Source: Bacillota bacterium (GTDB lineage Bacteria > Bacillota > Sulfobacillia > JAJZIM01 > JAJZBP01). From it: 13,336 nucleotides of DNA. A program made the translations under genes and the position numbers. The stretch spans positions 1 through 13,336 of the forward strand of contig JAJZBP010000032.1 of the NCBI GenBank assembly GCA_021798855.1, read 5' to 3'. Positions 1 to 6,518 of the stretch are shown one piece after another. Position 1 is the stretch's first letter. Each line of letters begins with the position of its first letter. Under the pieces are notes generated by a model. The model saw only the letters and a list, made by a program, of their open reading frames with translations, was not told the DNA's origin and did not search any database.

Positions 1-1819
1 GGTTGGTTTCCTCCGCCACCTCCATCAACACTTCCACCAGTTCGTCGATCACTCCCAGTTGTTGCCTTAACGCTTCCAGCCCCAGGAGCAGACCGCGCGC
101 TTTTTCCTCCTGTTGCGCCACCCTGGAGGCCTGCCTGAGTGCGGCCTCGATCCCTTCGCGGGCCACCATGGTCGCCTCTTCGGCCAGGACCACCGTCTCT
201 TCCGAATGCCGGGCGAGCTTATCCAGTGCCCCACTCACCGCCGCGCTTCCCTGCGCCGCCCCGTCGGTCATTTCCTCCTGGCGGCGGCTCTCGCCCAGCG
301 CCGCCGCCAGATGCCGGTGGACCTCCTCCGTCACGGTCCCGGCCAGGGAGGGCACCGCGGCCAACTTGGCTGCCGCCCCCTCCAGGGACCGCGCCCGGGA
401 AAACAAAAAGGCACCGGCTGCGTCCACGTGGGACGCCCGCTCCAACAGGGCCTCGTGGGAGGCTTCCCGCAGGGTCAACCCACGCCCTTCCCCAAGGGTC
501 AGGCGGGTCAGGAGGAGTCCGAGCACGCTGATCGCCGCCATGATCTCCATGATCCCCGGCAGATGGATGCGCAAAAGGAGCAGCGGAAACAAGAAGACGC
601 CCAGGAAAGCACCCAACTTGCCGACGGCGGCCGACAGGCCGTGGCCCCAGCCCCTGAAGGTCACCGGGAACACCTCGGCCGGGATGACGAAGGTGGTCAC
701 GTTGGGACCAAATTCGATAAAGAAATAGGAAATGGCGTAAACGATCAAAAACACCGCCGGCATTGCCACCAACCCCGGCGCCAGCGCTAGGACCAGGTAG
801 GCCGCGCCCATGACCGCAAAGCCCAGGGTCTGCATGAAGACTCTGCCCAACCGGTCGATGGCGCAGGCCGCCAGCCAGTAGCCGGGCACCGCCGCCACCA
901 AAAAGACGGCCGCAGCCACCAGAGTGTTGGACAAAAGTCCGCCGTGGGGCAGCAGGGTTTTCAGCACCAGGGAGGTCGAAACGGCGTTGCCGTAGAAAGC
1001 GGCGTCCAACAGGAACCAACTCCCCGCCGTCCCCAGTAGGGTGACGAGGAAAAGGGGTTCCCGGAACAAAACCCGCGCATCCCGGTCCAGGGTTAGCACC
1101 CGACCCGGTGCGGTCGGCCGTAACCCGGTCAGTCGCTCCACCAGTTCCGTTGCCGCCTCCGTTTCCCCACGGACGCTCAGGGTGAAATGGGGAGTTTCCG
1201 GCATCCGGCGGCGCAAGTAGATCACCGCCGCCGCCGGGATGGCCCCCAGACCCAGCATCAGCCGCCAAGCCAGGTCGGCGGGGACGCCGGCGGCCAGGAG
1301 GCCCGCCGTCACCGCCGGGCCCGCCAAGAGGCCGATCCCCTGCATGGCGAAGACCATGGTCACCAGGAGGCCCCGATTCCGCCGGTTGGAATACTCGCTC
1401 ATCAGCACCGCGCTCATGGGGTAGTCGCCGCCCACCCCCAGGCCGACGATGAAACGGGTGGCCAGGAGTAAGTACCAGTTGGGGGAAAGGGCCGACATCA
1501 GGGCGCCGGCCGCCATCAACGCCGCTTCCAGCCCGTATACGGCTTTGCGCCCCCAACGGTCCATCAGCCGTCCGAAAAGGACGGCCCCCAACGCCGCCGC
1601 CAAAAGGGCTGTGCCGTTCAGCCACATCGTCTGGTAGGTCGTCAGGCGCCAAAGCGTCGCCAGGAGACTGGTCACCACCCCGATGATGAATAGATCGTAG
1701 GCATCGGTAAAAAAGCCCATCCCGGCCGTGATCCAGGTGCGGAAGTGAAAGCCCCTGATTCCGCTTTCCTCCAGGGGCGCCAAAATCAAGTCGCGTCCTC
1801 CACCCGTCGTCCCGGTCAT
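1..1819 (-). CDS. PHS-type MFS phosphate transporter fused to an MCP-like signalling domain (C-terminus beyond window)
   Basis: The frame opens with ATG at 1819 and runs 606 codons to the window edge with no stop. A Shine-Dalgarno GGAGGAG lies at 1828-1834, 8 nt upstream. Residues ~29-438 form 12 hydrophobic helices with phosphate:H+ symporter marks: FFTDAYDLF (36-44), a motif A loop GRLMDRWGRK (83-92), GVGGDYPMSA (128-137) and FGPNVTTFVIPAEVFP (370-385). Residues equivalent to the phosphate ligands of the fungal transporter PiPT are present: Y133, Q160, W268, D272, Y276 and K401. Residues ~441-606 are soluble, charged and heptad-patterned. The last ~90 (for example LAEEATMVAREGIEAAL, and IDELVEVLMEVAEETN at the edge) match the descending helix of an MCP signalling domain just before its QTNLLALNAAIEAAR tip. 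With 12 helices the tail is cytoplasmic, where CheA/CheW would dock. The transporter call is firm. The MCP call is strong but rests on half the domain. No che genes are nearby. Confidence 0.85.
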   Translation of the reverse strand, partial: MTGTTGGGRDLILAPLEESGIRGFHFRTWITAGMGFFTDAYDLFIIGVVTSLLATLWRLTTYQTMWLNGTALLAAALGAVLFGRLMDRWGRKAVYGLEAALMAAGALMSALSPNWYLLLATRFIVGLGVGGDYPMSAVLMSEYSNRRNRGLLVTMVFAMQGIGLLAGPAVTAGLLAAGVPADLAWRLMLGLGAIPAAAVIYLRRRMPETPHFTLSVRGETEAATELVERLTGLRPTAPGRVLTLDRDARVLFREPLFLVTLLGTAGSWFLLDAAFYGNAVSTSLVLKTLLPHGGLLSNTLVAAAVFLVAAVPGYWLAACAIDRLGRVFMQTLGFAVMGAAYLVLALAPGLVAMPAVFLIVYAISYFFIEFGPNVTTFVIPAEVFPVTFRGWGHGLSAAVGKLGAFLGVFLFPLLLLRIHLPGIMEIMAAISVLGLLLTRLTLGEGRGLTLREASHEALLERASHVDAAGAFLFSRARSLEGAAAKLAAVPSLAGTVTEEVHRHLAAALGESRRQEEMTDGAAQGSAAVSGALDKLARHSEETVVLAEEATMVAREGIEAALRQASRVAQQEEKARGLLLGLEALRQQLGVIDELVEVLMEVAEETN

Positions 1820-1949
1820 TGGGCGCTCTCCTCCGGCCAAACTCCACACCCTTCCCGCAATTTCGCCCGGACCCACGCCCATTCAGGCTATCGCACCCAG
1901 GTTGTTCGGCGATTAAGGCGCCGTGATTTTTCCGTTAAGCCACCCGGGC

Positions 1950-1975
1950 AAAAGAAAACACCGGGTTCTCCCCGG
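1950..1975 (-). terminator. Candidate intrinsic terminator after uppP
   Basis: Read on the minus strand, CCGGG-GAGAA-CCCGG (1975-1961) forms a 5-bp GC stem with a 5-nt loop. It is followed directly by the T-rich run TGTTTTCTTTT. It starts ~43 bp after the uppP stop and ~130 bp before the start of the transporter-MCP gene. It probably ends the upstream operon, so the fusion gene would need its own promoter. The stem is short, so strength is uncertain. Confidence 0.55.
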
Positions 1976-2017
1976 CTGACGTTTTTCGGTGCGACCACCC
2001 GCTCCTCCGGCCCATTC

Positions 2018-2836
2018 TCAGATGGTGACGACCACCGCCAGGAGGCCCAGCAAAACGGACAGGACGGCGAAAGGATACAGGTTCCCGTGCCGCCCGAAAT
2101 AGCGCAGGAGGTATCTGGCGCTCAGGTAAGCCACCACGGCCGCCACCACGCCGCCGAGGATGGCCAGCCCCAAAAGACCGTGGACGCCGCCGCGAAGGTG
2201 GTGCAACTCCAAGAGGGATGCCGCGCCGATGGCCGGAACGGCCATCAGGAAGGTGAAGCGGGCCGCCGCCTCATGGGAAATGCCGCGCAGGAGGCCGGCG
2301 GTAAGGGTCACGCCGGAGCGGGAGATGCCCGGCAGGAGGGCAAGCGTTTGCGCGACGCCCATCCCCAAGGCATCCCAAGGTCTGAGGTCACCCAGTTTCC
2401 TGGCGCTGGCGACACGGCGCATCCTTTCCCCCACGGCCATGATCACCCCGTTGATCACCAGGAACACACCCGCGGCCACCGGCGCGGAGAACAAGAGTTG
2501 CACCTTGTGCCGGAAAAGAAGCCCAAAGATGCCCACTGGAATGGAGGCCAAAACCAGCAGCAGAATCAGGAGACGCCCCCCCCGGCGTGCCCTGGTCGGC
2601 GGTCCCGGCGCCAGGCTCGCCGCCACTTCCCACCACTCGGGCGCCAGGGCGGCCAGCAAGGCGATCAGCGTGCCCAGGTGGAGGGCGACCACGAAAGGCA
2701 GGAACTGCGCATTGCCGGTTACGTTCCCGAAACCAAGCAGATGTGGGAGCACCACCGTGAGTCCCAAACTCGATAGGGGAAAAAGTTCGGTTGCCCCCTG
2801 CAGGGCACCCAGGAAAACGGCCTGAAGCACGGTCAT
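2018..2836 (-). CDS. uppP: Undecaprenyl-diphosphatase, UppP/BacA family
   Basis: An integral membrane enzyme that dephosphorylates undecaprenyl diphosphate so that the lipid carrier can be reused in peptidoglycan synthesis; overexpression in this family gives bacitracin resistance. The 272-residue product has the two family motifs: QGATELFPLSS (13-23) and LPGISRSGVT (168-177), with Glu17, Ser23 and Arg173 aligning to E. coli Glu21, Ser27 and Arg174. The expected active-site His (E. coli His30, usually in SSxGH) is Leu26 here (GLT). ATG at 2836 is preferred over an in-frame GTG at 2857 because the ribosome site AGGAAAGG lies between them, 10 nt before the ATG. The gene is 111 bp downstream of panE and may be co-transcribed or have its own promoter. 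Family call is firm; activity is less certain. Confidence 0.9.
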   Translation of the reverse strand: MTVLQAVFLGALQGATELFPLSSLGLTVVLPHLLGFGNVTGNAQFLPFVVALHLGTLIALLAALAPEWWEVAASLAPGPPTRARRGGRLLILLLVLASIPVGIFGLLFRHKVQLLFSAPVAAGVFLVINGVIMAVGERMRRVASARKLGDLRPWDALGMGVAQTLALLPGISRSGVTLTAGLLRGISHEAAARFTFLMAVPAIGAASLLELHHLRGGVHGLLGLAILGGVVAAVVAYLSARYLLRYFGRHGNLYPFAVLSVLLGLLAVVVTI

Positions 2837-2947
2837 TCGCCAACAACCTTTCCTCACGGAGTGAACTGAAGATTCTTTTCCGCGAACCTCTCTTTGGTTT
2901 CCAGCCTATCATGGCCCAGTTAGGGCTAAATTAAGACCGTTTGAAGT

Positions 2948-3967
2948 TCAGGTTAAGCTTTCGGTCCCCGGTTTCCCTAAATCGGCCTCCCTAAGGCGGA
3001 CCAGATTGCAAAGAACCAGGTTGGCCGGGGTGGCTATTCCCGTTTCCCGACCCAGGCGAACGATGGCCCCGTTGATCGCCTCCACCTCGGTGGGCCTGCC
3101 CCGGGAGAGGTCCTGAAGCATGGAGGAGCGGTTGGCCGCCGTGCGCCGGGCCACCGCCAAAGCTCTTTGGGCCGGTTCGGGAGCGATTTGCACCCCGAGG
3201 GCGCGGGCCACCCGTTCCGCCTCGGCGACGGCAACCCGCAGGATCTCCTCGGCGGCCGGGAGGCCGGCCACCGCCCCGTTGGGGATGCCGGACAACCCGG
3301 TCAGGGCATTGATCCCGACGCTGACCAGGAGCTTGTCCCAACGGGCGGCTTCCAGATCCTGCACGGTGGCCGCTTCCAGCCCGGCGCCGTTCAGCATCTC
3401 GACCAGAACCGCCGTCGCCTCGTCTTGGCCCGCCGGAATCCCCACCAAGGTGGGGCCAACCCCCGCGTGGAAGACCGTATCCGGGGCGAGCAGGGTGGCC
3501 CCCTGGGAAGTCACCCCACCCAGTACCCGTCCATCGCCGAAAACCGCCCGCAGGTATTCCAGACTACCCAAACCGTTTTGCAGGGTGAGCAAAACGGTGC
3601 GCAACCCTAGGAAGGGGCCGATCGCTCCGGCGGCGGCGGCGGTGTTTTGGCTTTTAACCAAAAAGAGGACGAGGTCGGCGGACCCGACGACGGCGGGGTC
3701 CGCCGTCGCCGGGACGGCCACGCGCCGTTCCCCCGCCGCGTCCCGCAGGGTGACCCCGCAACCGAGAAGTTCCACCCGAGCCGGGTCGGGATGGTATAAG
3801 ACCACTTCTTCTCCGGCCACGGCCAACCGCACCCCGAAAAAAAGACCCATGGCTCCGGGCCCGACGATGACCATGCGCACCCCAACCGCACCCCCAATCG
3901 TTCCGGTCGCCAAACCGTTCGGCCGCCTGGGTCTAACCGTTTTCCGCGCCGGATCTGAGACAGCCAC
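2948..3967 (-). CDS. panE: 2-dehydropantoate 2-reductase (ketopantoate reductase)
   Basis: Cytoplasmic NADPH-dependent reduction of ketopantoate to pantoate, the second step toward pantothenate and CoA. The Rossmann motif GPGAMG is at 36-41, followed by LQNG (129-132), the catalytic lysine in WDKLLVSVGINALT (Lys212) and the RPTEVEAING segment (291-300). The start is ambiguous. GTG at 3967 lies 12 nt after the panB stop with GAGG about 10 nt upstream, which suits translational coupling. However, it adds 31 residues before the Rossmann fold, where the family normally begins. ATG at 3874 (MVIVGPGAMG) would give 308 residues, close to the usual length, but has only a G-rich weak ribosome site. 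I list the longer form. The adjacent panB makes the substrate assignment strong; other members of this fold act on other 2-oxo acids. Confidence 0.88.
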   Translation of the reverse strand: MAVSDPARKTVRPRRPNGLATGTIGGAVGVRMVIVGPGAMGLFFGVRLAVAGEEVVLYHPDPARVELLGCGVTLRDAAGERRVAVPATADPAVVGSADLVLFLVKSQNTAAAAGAIGPFLGLRTVLLTLQNGLGSLEYLRAVFGDGRVLGGVTSQGATLLAPDTVFHAGVGPTLVGIPAGQDEATAVLVEMLNGAGLEAATVQDLEAARWDKLLVSVGINALTGLSGIPNGAVAGLPAAEEILRVAVAEAERVARALGVQIAPEPAQRALAVARRTAANRSSMLQDLSRGRPTEVEAINGAIVRLGRETGIATPANLVLCNLVRLREADLGKPGTESLT

Positions 3968-3979
3968 AACCGCAGTGCC

Positions 3980-4810
3980 TCAGCGTTTTGCCGGCTTCCC
4001 GCTTCCTCCGTAGGAGTGTTCCTCCCCCGGATAAACCCCTTCGGCCACCTCGCGGGCGAAATGCCCCAAAGCCTCCCCCGCCAGTTCCCACCCGTTCAGG
4101 TAGCTTTTGACGAACTTGGGACGCGGACCGGGCGAAAGACCAAGCAGATCGTGGAACACCAGCACCTGACCGTCACAGGCCGGCCCCGCCCCGATGCCGA
4201 TGGTCGGAATCCGCAACGTTGCGCTGACGGCGGCAGCCAGAGATGCCGGAACACATTCCAAAAGCAGGGCGAAGGCGCCGGCCTCCTGCAGTTCACAGGC
4301 GTCGTCGAGAATCCGCCGGGCGTCCTCCTCACTGCGCCCCTGCACCTTGTAACCGCCCATTTCCAGCGCCCGTTGGGGGGTCAGGCCAAGATGCCCCATC
4401 ACCGGAATGCCGGCTTGCACCAGCCGGCTGACCGTGGGCACGAAGGAAGCTCCCCCTTCGAGCTTCACTCCCGAAGCTCCGGCCTTCAAGCACGCTCCGG
4501 CGTTGCGGACAGCCTCCTCGGGGCCAACCTGGTAAGACAAAAACGGAAGGTCGGAAATCACCGGGGTGCGGCTCGCACCCCGGACCACCGCTTTGGTGTG
4601 GTGCAGGATCTCCTCCATGGTCACCGGAATGGTGCTGGGGTAACCGAGGACCACATTCCCCATGGAGTCCCCCACCAGGATAAGTTCGATTTCCGTAGCG
4701 TCAACCAGCCTGGCCTGGGAAAAATCATAAGCGGTCACCATGCGGACCTTCCCGCCCGCCGCCTTGATTTCACGCAGACCCGGGATGGTGGTTTTCGGTT
4801 CGCTGGGCAT
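3980..4810 (-). CDS. panB: 3-methyl-2-oxobutanoate hydroxymethyltransferase
   Basis: Transfers a hydroxymethyl group from methylene-tetrahydrofolate to 2-oxoisovalerate, making ketopantoate, the substrate of the next gene's product. The 276-residue length is typical. Motifs include MVTAYDFSQA (24-33), LVGDSMGNVVLGY (45-57) with Asp48, SDLPF with Asp87 and KLEGG with Glu118 (the Mg-binding trio), HLGLTPQ (140-146) and LLLECVP with the candidate catalytic Glu185. ATG at 4810 has GAGGTG 5 nt upstream. It starts 77 bp after the pycB stop with no clear terminator between, so pycB-panB-panE may form one transcript. panC and panD are not in the window. Confidence 0.96.
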   Translation of the reverse strand: MPSEPKTTIPGLREIKAAGGKVRMVTAYDFSQARLVDATEIELILVGDSMGNVVLGYPSTIPVTMEEILHHTKAVVRGASRTPVISDLPFLSYQVGPEEAVRNAGACLKAGASGVKLEGGASFVPTVSRLVQAGIPVMGHLGLTPQRALEMGGYKVQGRSEEDARRILDDACELQEAGAFALLLECVPASLAAAVSATLRIPTIGIGAGPACDGQVLVFHDLLGLSPGPRPKFVKSYLNGWELAGEALGHFAREVAEGVYPGEEHSYGGSGKPAKR

Positions 4811-4887
4811 GGCGTCACCTCTTCGGATAAATTGTGCCGAACGGCGAAAAAGCGGCAGGCGATCGTCCGACGAACCGGCATCTCGCC

Positions 4888-6285
4888 TCAGGGTGCGGGG
4901 TAACCGCCTCCTTCGTTTTCGGCGGCCTCCAACAGGCAGTAGTCAACCTGGGTTCGGGCAGCCAGCCGTTCCTGCAGGAACTTCTTGGCCTGGGGAGGGA
5001 AAAGGACGTAAGACAGCAAATCTTCCTCGGTTTCCAGGTAGGCGGCGACCTCCCGTCGGGCCGGCTCCAGGCCGGGCGGCAAGAGGTCAGCCGGTCGGCA
5101 GGCGATGGCGCCCTCATCCCCCACCACCTTGCGCCTCACCGCCTCGGACACCGGCCCCGGTGGCTGGCCATAGAAACCACGCAGGTAGGCCTTCACTTCG
5201 TTGGCAACCAGTTTGTACCGTTCGCCCCCCAGCACGTTCAAAACCGCCTGAGCCCCCACCACCTGGCTGGAAGGAGTCACCAGCGGAGGGTAGCCCAATT
5301 CCTCGCGCACCCGTTCCACCTCCTCCAGCACCTGCGGCAGCTTGTCCAAAGCCTTCTGCTGGGCCAGTTGGGCGGTGAAATTGGAAATCATCCCGCCGGG
5401 GATCTGGTAGCGCAAGACCGCCGCGTCCACCACCGTACCCACGTCATACTCTTGGTATTTCCGCCGAACCACTCGAAAATGCTCGGCCACCTCGGCCACC
5501 AAGCCCAAATCCAGTTCCGGCTCCCACTCGGTGCCCGCCAGAGCCGCCGCCAGACTCTCCGTCGGCGGCTGGGAAGTTCCCAGGGCGAGGGTGGACACGG
5601 CCGTGTCCACCACGTCGGCTCCGGCCTCGATGGCTTTCAGATAGGCCATGGAGGCCAGGCCCGAGGTGTAGTGGGCGTGGATCTCCAAAGGCAGGGAAAC
5701 TTTCTCCTTGAGCGCCCGCACAAGTTGATCCGCTTCCCCCGGGATGAGCAGGCCGGCCATGTCCTTGAGGCAGATTGAATCCGCGCCCATCTCGGCCAAC
5801 TCCAGGGCTGTTTCCACCAATTCCCGACAGGTGTGGACGGGACTCTTGGTATAAACGACCGTCCCCTGGACGTGTGCCCCCGCTTCCTTGGCCGCCGCCA
5901 CCGCCGTCCGCAAGTTGCGCAGGTCGTTCAGGGCGTCGAAGACGCGCAGGATATCCACACCGTTTTTCACAGCCAGCCGAACGAACGCTTGCACCACGTC
6001 GTCGGGATAATGCCGGTAACCCACCAAATTCTGACCCCGCAGGAGCATCATCAACGGCGTGTGCCGGACGCGGGCACGGATCTGGCGCAAACGCTCCCAT
6101 GGATCCTCCCCCAGATAGCGTAGACAGGCGTCAAAAGTCGCCCCGCCCCAGACTTCCAGGGCATAAAACCCGGCCTGGTCCAATTTCCCCACGACGGGAA
6201 GCATGTCTTCCGTCCGCATCCGGGTGGCCAAAAGGGATTGGTGGGCATCCCGCAAGGTGGTATCGGTGACACCGACCCGCTTCAA
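4888..6285 (-). CDS. pycB: Carboxyltransferase subunit (pyruvate carboxylase subunit B / oxaloacetate decarboxylase alpha, without biotin domain)
   Basis: Moves a carboxyl group between carboxybiotin and pyruvate/oxaloacetate. The 465-residue product has the HMGL-like TIM barrel: TDTTLRDAHQS (7-17) with the metal ligand Asp8, EVWGGATFD (44-52), ICLKDMAG (171-178) with the lysine that is carbamylated in this family (Lys174), and HAHYTSG (203-209) with both metal-binding His. The conserved PYC/OadA C-terminal region follows. The product ends at YPAP with no biotinyl domain (no AMKM-type motif), so the biotin carrier and biotin carboxylase must be encoded elsewhere, as in split carboxylases or transcarboxylase 5S. 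The start is TTG at 6285 with a strong purine-rich site (AGGGGGGAG) 5 nt upstream; no better start is visible. Whether it works in anaplerosis, decarboxylation or transcarboxylation cannot be told from sequence. Confidence 0.88.
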   Translation of the reverse strand: MKRVGVTDTTLRDAHQSLLATRMRTEDMLPVVGKLDQAGFYALEVWGGATFDACLRYLGEDPWERLRQIRARVRHTPLMMLLRGQNLVGYRHYPDDVVQAFVRLAVKNGVDILRVFDALNDLRNLRTAVAAAKEAGAHVQGTVVYTKSPVHTCRELVETALELAEMGADSICLKDMAGLLIPGEADQLVRALKEKVSLPLEIHAHYTSGLASMAYLKAIEAGADVVDTAVSTLALGTSQPPTESLAAALAGTEWEPELDLGLVAEVAEHFRVVRRKYQEYDVGTVVDAAVLRYQIPGGMISNFTAQLAQQKALDKLPQVLEEVERVREELGYPPLVTPSSQVVGAQAVLNVLGGERYKLVANEVKAYLRGFYGQPPGPVSEAVRRKVVGDEGAIACRPADLLPPGLEPARREVAAYLETEEDLLSYVLFPPQAKKFLQERLAARTQVDYCLLEAAENEGGGYPAP

Positions 6286-6304
6286 ACGGCTCCCCCCTTA
6301 GTCC

Positions 6305-6332
6305 CGGTGAAAAACGCGCCGGTTTTTCACCG
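6305..6332 (-). promoter_or_regulatory. Perfect 10-bp inverted repeat beside the pycB ribosome site
   Basis: CGGTGAAAAA (6305-6314) and TTTTTCACCG (6323-6332) are exact reverse complements around an 8-nt GC-rich loop. The repeat ends 20 bp upstream of the pycB TTG start, just ahead of its Shine-Dalgarno sequence. It could be a DNA operator or a hairpin in the 5' leader. It is unlikely to be a simple terminator for pyrG because no free T-tract follows the stem. Confidence 0.6.
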
Positions 6333-6400
6333 CTCTTCGGCATTGATTCCGCAGCCGGCGGCTGAACGCGGTTAAGCCCAAGTTGCGGCCCACGGATGTA

Positions 6401-6440
6401 GGAACCCCTTGCCGTTCGGCGTCCCCCCGGCGGGGGTTCC
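6401..6440. repeat. Nested inverted repeats in the pyrG-pycB gap
   Basis: GGAACCCC (6401-6408) pairs with GGGGTTCC (6433-6440). Within it, CCCCC (6424-6428) can instead pair with GGGGG (6432-6436) around a 3-nt loop, so the two stems exclude each other. No T-run follows on either strand. The 233-bp gap (6286-6518) also holds a short 13-bp palindrome at 6352-6364 and no credible gene. Confidence 0.45.
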
Positions 6441-6518
6441 CGACCGGGCCAAGCGTAAATCGCCGTCTAAGATTCCCCAGGTGCATTTTTGTTCGCGATG
6501 TCCACCGGCGGTTCCTTC

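Noticed and set aside
219..1847. A 542-codon minus-strand open frame overlapping the transporter gene
   Set aside because: Its translation is Gly/Arg/Pro-rich low complexity with no membrane helices, the signature of a shifted frame in GC-rich DNA. The adjacent minus frame gives the complete transporter with family motifs.
1883..1915. Sigma-28-like promoter ahead of the fusion gene (TTAA then TGCGATAG, minus strand)
   Set aside because: The spacing is about 2 bp too long and both boxes are imperfect, so I could not support it as a feature.
1745..2776. A 343-codon plus-strand open frame
   Set aside because: It lies antisense to uppP and the fusion gene leader, has Gln/Arg/Gly-rich non-globular composition, and no ribosome site.
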